This document shows positions 36,854-49,169 of a DNA stretch of 64,000 nt, piece by piece (within the stretch, counting starts at the first letter, position 1; every line of letters starts with the position of its first letter). Below the pieces are notes generated by a model, which searched no databases, was not told the origin of the DNA, and saw only the letters and a program-made list of their open reading frames with translations. Position numbers and translations under genes: made by a program. Location: the NCBI GenBank assembly GCA_038373865.1, contig JAXGGA010003898.1:1-64000 (forward strand). The letters are read 5' to 3'. The stretch comes from Uloborus plumipes (Eukaryota; Arthropoda; Arachnida; Araneae; Uloboridae).

Positions 36854-39185
36854 TTTTGAAATACAAAGGAAAGTCATGCATGTATATTTTTTCTTCGTTT
36901 GTGTGATTGTGTACATTGATTTTAGCAAATTCTTCCTGTAGTACTCATATGAAATAGTTTACGAAGAATTCACACTATAATTATATCGATTGTTCGCATA
37001 GTATTCTGAAACTAAATGACGTTTTACGAAAATGATGGTGCGTTTAACCACGATACTTTAAATTCTGGTATTATGGAACCAAATAATTCATCCACTTTAA
37101 TGTGAAGCTAATGATTTCTCATGGAATGTCTAATTTATTTATCACCCTTCGCCACATACCTTTTAATGACAGGTAGACGTGATGAAATTATCCATTTATC
37201 ATTGTTCTAAAATGCAAAAGCTTCAGATTTGGAATTCTTAGTAGATTCTACTAAATGTATCTGGACTTAAATGAGAGTTAGTTGATGGACTTCGAAGTAG
37301 TAATGCTTTATCTTGAAATATGCGTTTGCATTATTGGAGCTTGAGATGGAAGCTTTCGGAAGCATTAATAAATTCCATAATACAGGAATAGCGTGAAAGA
37401 ATTTTCTTATTCTAAAATTTATGTGTTCGAAACTATTACACTAATTAATATTAACAAAATTAGAGAAAAAGCCTGAAAATTTAGGAGATGCTAGAAATAG
37501 AGTCTGATATTGTTTAGAGGTAACAATAAAATTTCGAAATCTGGATGTATAAATGCCATAGAAATGTAATAATGGTTAAATATCATCAGAGCACATTTAG
37601 TAATAAGATAGGGGTCTTGCATATATTACGCGAGAGGCAGAAAATGAATTTCGTATTTGGCGAGAAGGGTGAGAAAATTTTACATCTTTGGCTAGTTTTC
37701 TTGGGATTACTGTGAGCAGCCAGGAATTCTTTGCTTCACTTGAAAGAAGTCACTGAAATAAAGTATTTTTGGAAAATGTTCCCACAATGGCGAAGGCATG
37801 CTCTTTCTCTTACCCCATTAAAATTCAATGCACTTTAATACTGTCGACATTGAAACGAGAGCAAGTAGGACAAGTATTAAGTTGTTTTTAGCACGATGAC
37901 AGACTAAGTCTTGGATTGTAACTCATTGATCTTTTTACTGTGTTCATATGTACTATGAAATTTTAACTTTTGTTAGCCGTATTTATAATTGATTTCTTGG
38001 AAGCTAGCGAAACAAGAACCATACTAGGCTTCTATGCTGAGCATCTGTTTTAAAATCATGGAATAATATCTCTTCCATTTTAATTCGAAGCCAAACATCC
38101 ATCGAATGTATATTTTTGCCACGCAGCGAAGATGAGCGACATTGCACTGCAATGAAAGTAATCCAAGTAAACCGCGAAACTGTTGGAACAGGAAATAATT
38201 ACCTCTTTTTCCGCCCAATATCCTTGGAAAAAAAACGTTCGAATGCGCTGGTGACAGACGTTCAAAAGCATTCGATGCAATCTGTAGCTGCAAATATGTC
38301 ACACGCGTAGCTGACCTGCCTTGAACTGAACCTTAATGTCTCAAGTCAAACAAGAACAAAGCATCCGCTACAGCACAATGCGTTCATCAGTCCATAGAGG
38401 GAAAATAGTGGTCTTTACTCGAGATTGAAAGGGGTGATAATTCGAGACAAATGTTCATCGGTTATTTGAACCATTATATCTGTTGAGCGCGTGTAATCAT
38501 TTTTTTCCCTTTCCTTCATTTCCTCATTTTGTCAGGGCTGATGGCTTGTTGTAGTTTCAATTGAATTTCTTTTCCTTTTTAATTGGGAAGAATGTTACAC
38601 AAGTTAAATTAACTCCTTGGATTGCATTTTAAGTAACTTTTTTATTAACAGCGGCAAACAAACGATTAGCTCACCATGGAAACTTACAGAATTCAAACAA
38701 CAAACCAGTGATTAGTCACCAATGTGAACTGGAGTTCAGCAATTAACAACCTTAAAATAATCTATAGAAAGATCTCTCATAACATTTGAGGGCTATAGAG
38801 AATGATTAGTTTTTTTTTTTTTTTTCAGTGAATTATACCAAGAAACTCGTCGAAAATTTTAATCCTGTAACTTATTGTGAGAATGCAAAATATATTTAGA
38901 ATGATTAATAATGAATGATTAATAAGCAAATATATTAAGTTGTAAAAATATTGGATATCTTTAAACTCTCAATTTTAGTAAGATTAAAATTACTTGCTAT
39001 TAGTGTTGACAGTGACCGACTTTACCTGTAACTGCTTCTTCACTTTTTACATACAATAAACATGATAGATGACAGACAGAGAATTGTGGGTATTAGGTTC
39101 GCCGTTTAGAGGGAGTTTTTAGCACATTTTGCAAACTCACTCTTTGGTCACAGAACTCTCATCAGTACATATTATTTCAACGAAG
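36854..39185. other. Non-coding AT-rich DNA with a patch at 38030-38310
   Basis: Background sequence. About 38030-38310 is more balanced and contains the palindrome ATTGCACTGCAAT at about 38140-38152. ORFs open there on both strands match nothing. A T run lies near 38810-38825. Confidence 0.5.
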
Positions 39186-39393
39186 CAGACATATCTGTAC
39201 CTCAGAACCAGAACGACTTAAGTCCAAAATTTTCAGTTTTCACTTTATTACTGCGTTATATGTAGAATCTTAGTAGCGCAGATGCTTCGGAGGTCGCACG
39301 AAAAAAATTTAGACAGTATCGCTTTTGCTCTCTACTGAAAAGTTACGAAAATGGACTTACGTCAGTCTGGTTCTGAGGTACAGATATTACGGA
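39186..39393. mobile_element. Inverted-repeat MITE of about 200 bp
   Basis: ATATCTGTACCTCAGAACCA (from about 39189) pairs with TGGTTCTGAGGTACAGATAT (to about 39388). Pairing continues inward through GACTTAAGTCCA / TGGACTTACGTC for about 45 bp with a few mismatches. The interior has no coding sequence. Target duplication is ambiguous because the ends are AT-rich (TA or ATA). Confidence 0.78.
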
Positions 39394-40157
39394 ACAAAAA
39401 TCGAATGCAAAAATATGCTCCTGTTACTATACCAACCATGAGTATTTTTTAACCTGTTGTCCCCCCCTCAACCTATTTTATTTTATTTATTTATTTCATT
39501 TGTTTGTTTATTTATTTATTTATTTATTTATTTTAAGGAAGAGTTTATTAAAAGCGCTTCTTTTTTTTCCTTTTCTTTTCTTCTTCTTCTTCTTTTTTTC
39601 CGACTTTGACTCTCTAAATTAAGAATTCAAAACAGTGGAGAAAGAAAGAGGAGGAGTTTAAAGTTAATCGCACACAGTCGCAACTTTAATTACTCCTAAT
39701 GGTGAAGTCATTGAGCAAGGAAAATGTCTCAATCCATCAAGATCGCCTGAAGTGGAATTGAGAGAAATATAAGGTTTTATTATTTTTACTATTACCGCTC
39801 TTCACCCGTTATTAGTGGTTTTTGTTTGTGTCTTTATTATTCTTCGCGTCGTGTTTTTGATGAGCCTCTACGAAAGCGGATATAGCCCGACGATAAGAGG
39901 AAGTTGGAAGGGGTGCGGACGCTGAGCAAGAGGGGGGAATGGAATGAAAGTCATATCCTGTCATTAACCCACATTCGCCCCTCTCTCTCTCTTTTCTCTG
40001 TTCGTGAGCGGGGGTGGACCGAGCATGGCTCGGACTCGGATTCGGTCTCCCCCGATTTTTTTGTGTAGGAGGAGAAGAAAAAAAAAGTTCGATCAGGGGT
40101 CGTTCGAATAGTGCTTTGATTGGAAATGTTTGAATGATTGCTGTTGTGCCTTATCAA
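39394..40157. other. TTTA microsatellite, then a GC-balanced island
   Basis: TTTA/TTTG repeats occupy about 39476-39535, and a CTT run lies at about 39580-39596. About 39860-40140 is GC-balanced with CpGs and a CT-rich run at 39977-39999. No protein resemblance. Confidence 0.5.
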
Positions 40158-42326
40158 TAGGGGAAGACCGCTTATATTGGACCACTGCTTAAATTGGACC
40201 TCGGGCTTAAAATCTAGTACGGAGATCTGTACTACATTTTAACAGTAAAAATATGAAGTTTTAGGAATAAAATCAATGTGTATGAAGTTTCACCAGTCTT
40301 CGAACTGTTTAGCGTGAGTTACGGCTTGATTTGTGTTGAAAACGTGCGAAATCTTATTTTGTGGACTTGTTTCTAGAAGGATAACTCAAAAACTTATGAA
40401 TTGCGGTAAAATGTTGTTACAGTATTATAATCTGTGTTTAATAAGGATTACATTGATGTATTTATATGTCCGATTGTGATAATTTTTGACAGAGCAATGA
40501 GGTGAAGAATAAAAAATGGCGTGTTTTCCTTTATTGGACCGAAAAAATTTTCCTATATTGGACCGGTGGTCCAATTTAAGAAAATGATTTTAAATAAGAC
40601 TTTTTATTAATCGTAACATAATATAAGTGACTCGTCTTATTTAATACCGTAGTTAAAATTATTTTAAGCATACTTTAACATCTATTCACGATATTCATTT
40701 AAACTTTTTTATCAGGCACATTTTTATCAAGTAAAAAATGCAACTTCTTAAAATGTATGTTTTTTTTTTTCTCTTCATCTATTAAGCTGCAGTTTCAGGT
40801 TGTGAAACATATTTATAAATTTAAATAAAATGAATGCTGGTTTACCGAGAGAAAAATATGAAATTCTTCGATATTTTCAAAAAAATTTTAAAAGAAAATA
40901 ATTTATATAATACTAAAATGTTCAACGTAGATGAAGCCGGTCTTTTCATTGTCCAAAAGCCCCAAAATATATTGATGTATAGAGATAAATACCAGGTTGG
41001 AGCAGTAATGAGTGGTGAACGTGGTCTAGAAACACACTGGTTACTTGCTACATCAGTGCAACAGAATTGCAAGCTTCCCATTCTTATTTTCAAAAGATTA
41101 CGTTCCATGTATGAACTTATCGTAAAAGCTTCCCTGGTGAGCGATATGCTTGTTAAAACAAAAGGTAGGACCACAAACGATAATTCACACAATTGATACA
41201 ACATTTCATCAAAACTGTCAATCCAAGCAATGTAAAAGAATGTCTTTCTATTAATGGATAGGCCGGATAGGCACTTGCATAAAGAACATTGATGCAATAA
41301 ACTTGGCTAACGAGAACGATATAATAATAATTTCTCTTTAAGCACATTATACACGTAGATGTGGCCTTTATTCAGTGTCTGTCTACATATTTTAATCGAG
41401 CATGTGATACATGGATGCGAGAACATCTAATGCGATATATTATCTAATATCGCACAGGAGAACTGTTTGGTAACTCTTATGGGCAAACCGCAATAAAGGC
41501 CAAGGCAAAAGCTGTGAGTTGATTCTAAATAACAGGAGTTTAGCCTGTTAATTGACATGTGTTTAATGACATTGATTTGGCTGCAACAGAATTAGAGGCA
41601 AGTAGTCCAGATAAAACTACTCAAAGTGAACACTGAACAGGTTCGGTGTAAGTTGTACACCATGTACAAGAACTAGCTACGACTTAAATAAGTACAAGTT
41701 CTGCAGAATCAGCGGATAGTTCTCATCAAAACATGATTGTCAATTCTAACTATGATTTTGTAAAGCCGGCTCACATATCACCTTTGCCTAAAAAATAGAA
41801 GGAACAAAAAGGAAGGCTATCTCAGCAATTATTCTAACGCAGTATAAAAGAGGCATAGAGCAGAAAAAGTCACGCAAGAAGAAGCAAGAAACTGCACAAA
41901 ACAATTGTTATTGAAATATTTGTCATAGAGATGAAGTGCAAAACATGATTAAGTGTATGAAATACCATCGGCGAGTTTATCAACACTGCCTTAGTGAATC
42001 CGAAGCAAAAGAAATTCTGTTGCAAATCCTGGAAAAAAAAGCTGTATATTTCAAATATAAATTATTCTATGATTTCTTCGAACGGTCCAATTTAGGAAGC
42101 GCATGGTTCAATTTAGGCGCATATATTCCTATATTGGACTTTTGCAACTTTTTATAAGATAATTTTTTAAAAAATAATTTTCATATTTTCGGAAAATATA
42201 AGCTTCTAGGGCGGTTCCTGATTAAATTTAGCTTACGATGCCCTGTTCTGCATTTCTGTTTTGCTTCACATTGAGCGACACAGGCCTCCTGTTCTTAGGG
42301 GGTCCAATATAGGCGGTCTTCCCCTA
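40158..42326 (+). mobile_element. Pogo-like DNA transposon, 2165 bp, inactive
   Basis: The element spans 40160-42324. Its inverted ends are about 24 bp with one mismatch: the left starts GGGGAAGACCGCTTATATTG and the right, read inward, starts GGGGAAGACCGCCTATATTG. TA flanks both ends (40158-40159 and 42325-42326). It holds a broken DDE transposase. The word ATTGGACC or its complement recurs at 40176, 40193, 40533, 40557, 40568, 42084 and 42301, with near variants at 42105 and 42133, so the sites cluster in the subterminal regions. Two of them form ATTGGACCGGTGGTCCAAT at 40557-40575. TA duplication plus a jerky-type transposase place it in the Tc1/mariner-pogo group. The right TA is shared with the adjoining CACTG element. 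Confidence 0.92.
40834..42060 (+). pseudogene. Pogo/jerky-type DDE transposase pseudogene
   Basis: The transposase would cut and paste the surrounding element. The first intact piece (40834-41196, 120 codons) carries FNVDEAGLFIVQKPQN, with the first catalytic Asp at codon 40930-40932, and QVGAVMSGERGLETH, the usual CENP-B/jerky/Tigger order. Downstream pieces lie in shifted frames: HFIKTVNPSN near 41200, MDRPDRHL near 41255 (second Asp region), INLANENDIIIISL near 41300, HVDVAF..CLSTYF..ACDTWM near 41355-41415 (third Asp region), and HVFNDIDLAATELEASS near 41555-41605. At least two frameshifts and several in-frame stops separate them. The N-terminal DNA-binding half expected upstream is missing. 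The 151-residue minus-strand ORF here is a shadow. The family call is firm; activity is excluded. Confidence 0.9.
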
Positions 42327-42698
42327 CACTGCAAAAAATGAACTGTTGTGTTTACAGTATAATACTGGTTTCAGTTTAAAATTGTAAAATGCACAGTAGT
42401 AAACTGTAAAACTAGCAGTTTTGCAGTTTCTTACTGCAAAGTTAGCACTTTTACAGTTTATTGCCGTAAAATTTAGCTGCATTATACTGTAAAAGCAACA
42501 ATATAATACTAGCAGCAGAGGTTTCACTTTAAAACTGTAAACTTACGGTAATAAACTGCAAAATTAGCAATTTTACAGTTTAGTACTGTAAAGTTAGCAA
42601 TGCTATAGTTTATTACTGTAAAATTAGCTATTTTTACAGTTTATTGCTGTAAAATTAGCTGTATTATACTGCAAAAACAGCATTAATTTTTTAGTGTA
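42325..42698 (+). mobile_element. CACTG-ended MITE, copy 5, abutting the pogo-like element
   Basis: Forward copy at 42327-42696. It starts CACTGCAAAAAATGAACTG and ends TTTTTTAGTG, with the last GCAGTG decayed to AGTG. TA occurs on both sides (42325-42326 and 42697-42698). The left TA is also the right target duplication of the pogo-like element, so the two elements lie end to end with no other base between. Internal ACTGTAAAATTAGC / GCAATTTTACAGT palindromic units are well preserved here. Confidence 0.88.
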
Positions 42699-43440
42699 TA
42701 GTCATTTCTTTGTTTTTGTGTCCAACATCTTGAATGCATTATCCAGCTATCAAGACCCCCCGAAAGGCAATTATTTCCTAAGAAAATCTTGTGACATGGC
42801 TATTCTGCGAACAAATTTTTTTTGGAAATTTAGGGAAGAGTCTAAATGAGGGCAATTGTTAGGCAATTTCCAAACAATTAATTGAGGTAATTTAGTTTAG
42901 CTTGAAATTTGATTTCTGGAAGAGATGGTTTAGTGTAATTTCAATGAATATATTTGAATGTCATTTTTTTTCCAAATAGTTATGTTGGCACCAAAAATTA
43001 AAATTGCTTAAAAGCTCTTATATTTTAATAAAAAATTGTGATGGGAAAGATTTCAATGAAATTCGAATGGATTATTTTTAATAAAACTTGAAAATACCTT
43101 AATGAGGAAATAAGTTGTTCAAACGCATATTGAAATCATACAAACTTTCATGAATAAAACGAGAAATTAAAACTTGTACCAGTCTCTGCTTTCATCCAAA
43201 ATAATTCCTTTCCTGCATCTTGCAATACTTTAATGAATCATACAACTGTCAACTCTCCTACTAAATGAAAAAAATTTGGTGCAAAAATATCAGAAAAATT
43301 ACTTTTATGACATAACCACTAATGACCGAATAATTAGAATAACTTCCACCTTATTAGAAAGGATCCAAGTTTTCACAAAGTGTGACAGCTTTACCTACAG
43401 CGTGAAGTCTGAAGTCTAAATGGTTGGTTGGACGAAAAGA

Positions 43441-43445
<5 letters not shown>
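42699..43445. other. Non-coding AT-rich DNA
   Basis: Nothing recognisable. Confidence 0.55.

Positions 43446-43481
<36 letters not shown>
43446..43481. repeat. AT dinucleotide microsatellite
   Basis: About 17 uninterrupted AT units. Confidence 0.95.
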
Positions 43482-43484
<3 letters not shown>

Positions 43485-46474
43485 CAAGTGTGAAATAAAA
43501 CCTATACAAATAATTTTATTTCTTAGTTAAATGTAGACCTTCGAAGTAACGTCATGTGTTTTTCGTTACGTTGCGGTAAACTTGTATTAACAAATATTTA
43601 ACAAAAATACAAAACATATAGTTCTTTTTTTGATTTAATTAAATATAGAAAAAAAAAAAAACACGCAAGGAAGTTTATTTATGAAAACAAATTTCTTCTT
43701 CAAATATTTTCTCAATTATTACATGTTTAGATATTTTTAACATTTAAATGTATGCACCTCTGTCATGAAATAAGGTACACTGTAAAATATTTAACTAGTT
43801 CAATTTCTGGAACATGCCTAAGCAATTCCGCACTGTAGCTTTTTGAGGCTAGAGAAAACTCGAAGACCTGCAATAGAAATGAAGAAAGAAAGAAAGAACT
43901 TCAGAGAAACAAGTTTAAAAATTGAGAATAAAAAATAAGACTCGAAAAAAATGGAAAATGTCAAGGAAATAATAAACCTTCAGGAAACAAGAAGATTCCC
44001 ACTAAAATGGTATTTGCTCCCGCAGATCTTTGAATTCAAACCCTAGATTAACCGCGTTTTTCTAATGGGAAGAGGAAAAAAACGTGTAGAAAGTTAGGAG
44101 GGCTCAAAAAATGCAATTAGTCATTTTTCGACCATTTTTTAATTCTACTTTTAATTGAAAGTTAAAAGAAACTCAATATCTGGAGCTCTTGTGGTACCGT
44201 TCACATATTCGCTTCCGCTGCTTCCAGCAATGTCACCATTTTTTACTCAATTTATTTTTCGTGAGCTGGAACTTTTTTCCCCCTGTCTTTTTTTTTTTTC
44301 TAAATCTTTTATTTCGCCGGCTATAAAACAAATAACATATGGAGGTGTGCGACTGTAGAGTCATACACCAAACCACCCGCGGTTAAGTTTTTCAAAAGTT
44401 AAACACAAAGAAGCGAGTTCTAAATCACTTAAAAAGATACACGACGAATAAAAACAAACAGAAAAAAGCTTCATCCGTGGTTGGAAAAAAACTGCGAGAT
44501 GAAAAAGTATTAAAAAACAACAGAACCAATCGCATGAAAGTATAAGAAGATAAACGTTAAAAAAAGTCAACCTGGTAAAAGGGGGAATGAGGGGTATTTT
44601 CCAGAGAGTCCGATCAAATATTCATTCTTAAAAGCACCTTAAGCTCACAGAGTGAGCCCCGCCGTCATTAAGAAAAACACCTGTGCGTTTAGGATTGGTA
44701 AATACTGTGAGACGAAATGGTGGGTGAGCGGAGTGGAGTTGTAAGAAGTCTACGCGGTAAAAACATATTATGCCCATTTTAATTACAATTCTGTTTTCCC
44801 ACGTTTCCCCGACCCTCCATGTTCGGAGTGCAAACACGGAGGAAAGTAGCAAAATTAGTTTGACTTTAAATCTTAAAATCCGACTTTAAAAGAAAAAAAA
44901 AGAAATGCGTTTTTATTTTTTTAACTGATGATAATTTTTTGCGATTTTTTTTTCCTGGAGGAGTAATGCGCTGTAGATAAAGGGATAAAAGAAAAGGTCC
45001 GATGGTCAAATTAAAAACGAGGCTGGTAAAAAATTTAAAATAGTATATCCTATTTCTTTTAAAAAGATTGGTATTATTATTGGTACCTGAGACTGAATAT
45101 AATTATTGTTTTTTGCTATTCCTTTTTTTCAAAGTAGCTGCATTTTCTTTTGAATTCATTTTCTTGCCCCCTTTTTTAGCTGCATAAAAAATATAGTTTA
45201 GTTTTGCGAGTTGAAGAGTTAAACAAAAGTAATTAAAATGAAAATGTCCGTTGATATCCAGAGCCTAAATTAGTATTTTTTTTTCTCCCCTGCATTAGAT
45301 TGGCTAAAGGAGCTCCATGATAGTTACGCATTTTGCTATTGGATTCCATTAAGCCATTTAAAATATGGCTCTTTTTAATTGATTTAAAAATGCTTTTTAA
45401 CTCTACGGAAAATGTTTATCTAATTTTAATGCATTCTGTTTGGTTGTTGGGAACACACGAATGGCGCTTATTGAAAAAAACAAAGATGATAGGAAATTGA
45501 GCCACACATTAGTTTCATTCTGCTTGTATCAATTACTATTATTATATTTAAAAAGCTTCTCATTGTATGCATAAAAATTTATAGAAGAAAAATATTTGAA
45601 AGAAATAGATCTTTGTTTTTAATTTACTGTCATTCCATTATTGTTTGACAATGCACTATTATTTGTATTATTGATTTTATACAGAAAAATTAATGAGTGT
45701 AATGGTTTGCTGTGTATATATCAAACTCTAATGTAATGCCTAAAATAAGCTTAGAAAAAGAGCTATGTTAGGTAAGCTTTTTTTAATAGTTGATATTCAC
45801 AAATTATCATAAAACATTAGTGACAATAACTATATTTTGTAAAAAAGTGCAAATACTTGTATATTTAACACGGTAGTAAGGAAAATTGAAAATTAACGTT
45901 GTTCCATAATACGTACACTGCTCTTTTTTATATACATTTCTTTTTTTCATATGCAGAGTTTTCTTTACATTTATTTAATTTATTTTTAATATTATATTTT
46001 TCCTTTTAGGTAAGTGTTGCTTTTGGATATATCATTTTGTGTACGATGAAAAGAAATCTTTAAGAGGACGTAGGGAAAAAAAGTAAGACATCATTCAAAA
46101 ATTTCAAAAAATCTGATACAAAACCTTATAATTTTCTCTTTGAATAAAAAGTTAAACTTCATTTTTTAACTAGCTTAAGATGAATACTTGCAGCTAAAAG
46201 TACTGCAAGTATTTTGTGTGTGAATCGTAATAATTACAACTGAGTAAAAAGATTTTATCTTCTCATTTCACATGCAAAATGTTAGACTTTGTCTCACGAA
46301 ATAAAACTCAAAATTTGAGTACATTTAAATTAGATTTTTTTATTGTTTATCTTCCCCCGCCACTAATGATATGCATCATATGGAATTAATTTTTGTAAAT
46401 TTCAAATGTCTTACAGTGTTGTTTATTTATATATTTATTTATTCGTTTTTTAAACATCTGTTGTGCATTTAAAA
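43482..46474. other. Non-coding AT-rich DNA
   Basis: No gene or element recognised. About 44560-44860 is slightly more balanced. Short ORFs at 44155-44852 match nothing. Several A and T runs. Confidence 0.55.
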
Positions 46475-46850
46475 ATTGTGCCAAATGAAAAATAAATATT
46501 GCGGAATAGGGGAGGGGGGATCAAAAGTGCTTTCTACGCAGTTTTTACAGCAACCAATTGAAAAATTTGCAAGTGATATACAAAAAAACTTGTACGGTTA
46601 AAAAAAAATAGTCTATTCGAAATTGTTCGTAAATTTTATCACACGTCATAGTATATCAAAAATGGTACCGTATAAAATGTAAATGCGGTATGGGGGAAGG
46701 GGATTAAAGTAGGTGCTCTCTACATAGCTCTTCAGCGACCAATCGAAAAATTTACAAATGATATATGTGCGAGAAAAATACTATCCATTTATTTATTGTT
46801 TCGAAAAAAATATTATTTTATATAAAAAAAATTATTCCATTTGAATTTTT
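46475..46850 (+). repeat. Two-unit tandem repeat, period about 185 bp
   Basis: GCGGAATAGGGGAGGGGG at 46501 matches GCGGTATGGGGGAAGGGG at about 46686. In both copies this is followed by GTGCT-TCTAC, a 'CAGC-ACCAAT-GAAAAATTT' block and a GTGATATA/ATGATATA word. The copies are well diverged. Confidence 0.8.
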
Positions 46851-49169
46851 CTTAAATTTTTTGTACGTTATACCGATCGTTAATCTGTGAAGCAGATGTA
46901 TTTTTCTTTTTTTTTTTTTCTTTCTTTCTTTCTTTTTTTTTCTTTTTATTTTATTTATTTATTTATTTATTTTCGTTTTTGTTATTCCTCTATTCATCAA
47001 AATGAAAAAAAAAAAAAACTTTCATCCGACTTATTATTCAGAACACTTAATATTCGGATTCCGTGTTGAAGTGAAAATCCACTATGCCACACACTCAAAC
47101 AAATCGGCCCACAGAGACAGCAAGTAACATAACCCAAAATGTTTGGCAGAACGCTCAGGAAGATGAGAACTCTGCGGATCTTTTGCTGTTATTCATTCCT
47201 TTATTAATAACAAGGCAAACAATATCTTGAGAGTTCGAAGTCAAAGGCGACGTATTGCTCCGTGATGTTTTGACGAAAGACTGTCTAATTACATTTAATT
47301 TCGCAGCGGGGTTTGTTTTGTTAGCTGAGAGGGGGATAGCTAGTCTTACTTGTAAATTCTGTTTTAGAGCTTTGGATCGAAAATATCTTTCAAAGAATGG
47401 ATGAGTGTTTGAAAAACCAAACAAGAGAGGTGAATGAACTTGAGTTTTTGGCGTAAAGACCTGTTGTGTACTGTTTGAAGTGAAGTGAAATACGAGCATT
47501 GCCTAGTTTCTGCTCCAGGAGAGTGAGAGTGATGAACATGATAATTTTCTCTCATTTCAAATTTTTTATATAAGTACCTTACATAAGTTGCTCAAAAATA
47601 CTTTCATTTATTCGTTTATTAATATTTTTACTACTTATTCATTTAATTTATTGTTTTATTTAGTATTTTATTTATTTATTGTTTTAGTTATTCATTATTA
47701 TTATTACTTATTTATTTATTTTTCATTTGTTCTACATTTTCAAAGTTTCAAATATATCAGAAAATAGTTGAACTTAAAAATGTGATTGCGAGTTTATTCT
47801 GACCCGGCACGGAATCCTTCCGCATCGGATTGACGTCATTACTCCTCCTTCAAACGGTCTCCACACAGAAATTCCGCAAACAGAAACGGTTTACGGCAAT
47901 ATAATTCTATATATGTGAGCTGTCTGGGCAGTTTTTGCTATTTTTTCTATATAATATGCACTCAGTACATACACTGGGACTCCCCCTACCCCCACCGGAC
48001 ATTTTTGAAATGACGAGCCTCTTTGCGAACGGGAGATCTAACGCCAATTTAAAGCGGAACGCTACTGTTTTATTTATTTATTTTTTTTTCTCTTTCATAA
48101 GGAGCTAGTCTTTAAAACTTCAACAAGGGGGGCAATCAGAAATAGAATGCTAAACTTCGATGATAACTAAACGGAATGAAGTTTTGAAAAATATTTTATT
48201 GATATGTATGCAGTGTTGAGGTGCTTCAATAATCATTTATTAGCAGAATATTATAGATTAACGAAATGATAATAGCTCGTACCAAAATGAAATTACTCGA
48301 AGCTTGGCCAGTGGCCACTGCCGATAATGCTCACTTTTTTTTTCTTACATACATCGCAAACGAAGCAAAACAAACTCGCAGCTTCTATCAGTGCCTAACA
48401 GAAACCACTTGCCTATCGAATTGCAAAATGTGAAGCAGACAGACAGACAGTCACCAGGGCATTGTCGTCACTTTAGACGCTGCATCTTTCCCTTGTTCCT
48501 CCGAAGCCCCTATGTAAATGCATCTCCAATAACGTGCATACATTATTCATATCGCCCAAATACAAAGAAGATACGACAGGGGGAAAAAAGAGACTGGGAA
48601 CGGGGGGGGAGGTGCAGTAAAAAAGACTATCACGAGCGAAACGGAACATTCAATTCCATCGGTTTGAAGGGATAGCTGCTGATTATCGCCTGTCATTTAA
48701 TTCCACTAATTGAAGTAGTCGCATTCACTCTGACGTCATGGTTTTTATCTGGCATTAGGGCCTCTCGGGTATTGATGCCCGCTACATGGGGCGTGTTCCA
48801 GTTCATGCGAATTACTTGTCATCTGCCGAAGAATTGAAGTGGACGAAGATACAAATTGGGATGGATCGCCCGAAGATCACTTCCGTCGTCAAGGGATGAT
48901 AGATCGGGCGTGGTTATTGCATGAAGAGGACTCGTCGGAATTGTCCGGGCTTATTACTTACCCTCTAATTTGCTTATTGGGGGACAAAATTTGTTCTGCA
49001 ATACTTTAGAACTGTAGAATTTCAATCATTTTAAATTTTCAGGAGTTTTGAATTTTTTTGAATCGGAACTAGTTGTTATAATAACATGGGAAGAGTTTGA
49101 TATTTTATGGTTTACAGCTTAGTCTCATCGGTGAAATTTCCTCTCATTCTTTTCCTATTCTGAAAGTCA
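46851..49169. other. T-rich repeats and three GC-balanced islands
   Basis: T/TTTC/TTTA simple sequence lies at about 46901-46972 and TTTA-rich sequence at about 47600-47730. Balanced islands lie at about 47140-47540, 47790-47900 and 48300-48960. TGACGTCA occurs at 47831-47838 and 48731-48738. The last island also has CATTTAATTCCACTAATTG (about 48695-48713) and AGTGGCCACT (48310-48319). ORFs here match no family. Confidence 0.48.

Noticed and set aside
38140..38152. A miR-92-like seed (ATTGCACT)
   Set aside because: Only the seed-length word matches, and it is part of a short palindrome. No precursor-like hairpin with a mature sequence is evident.
40842..41297. 151-codon minus-strand ORF
   Set aside because: It is antisense to the recognisable pogo/jerky transposase relic.
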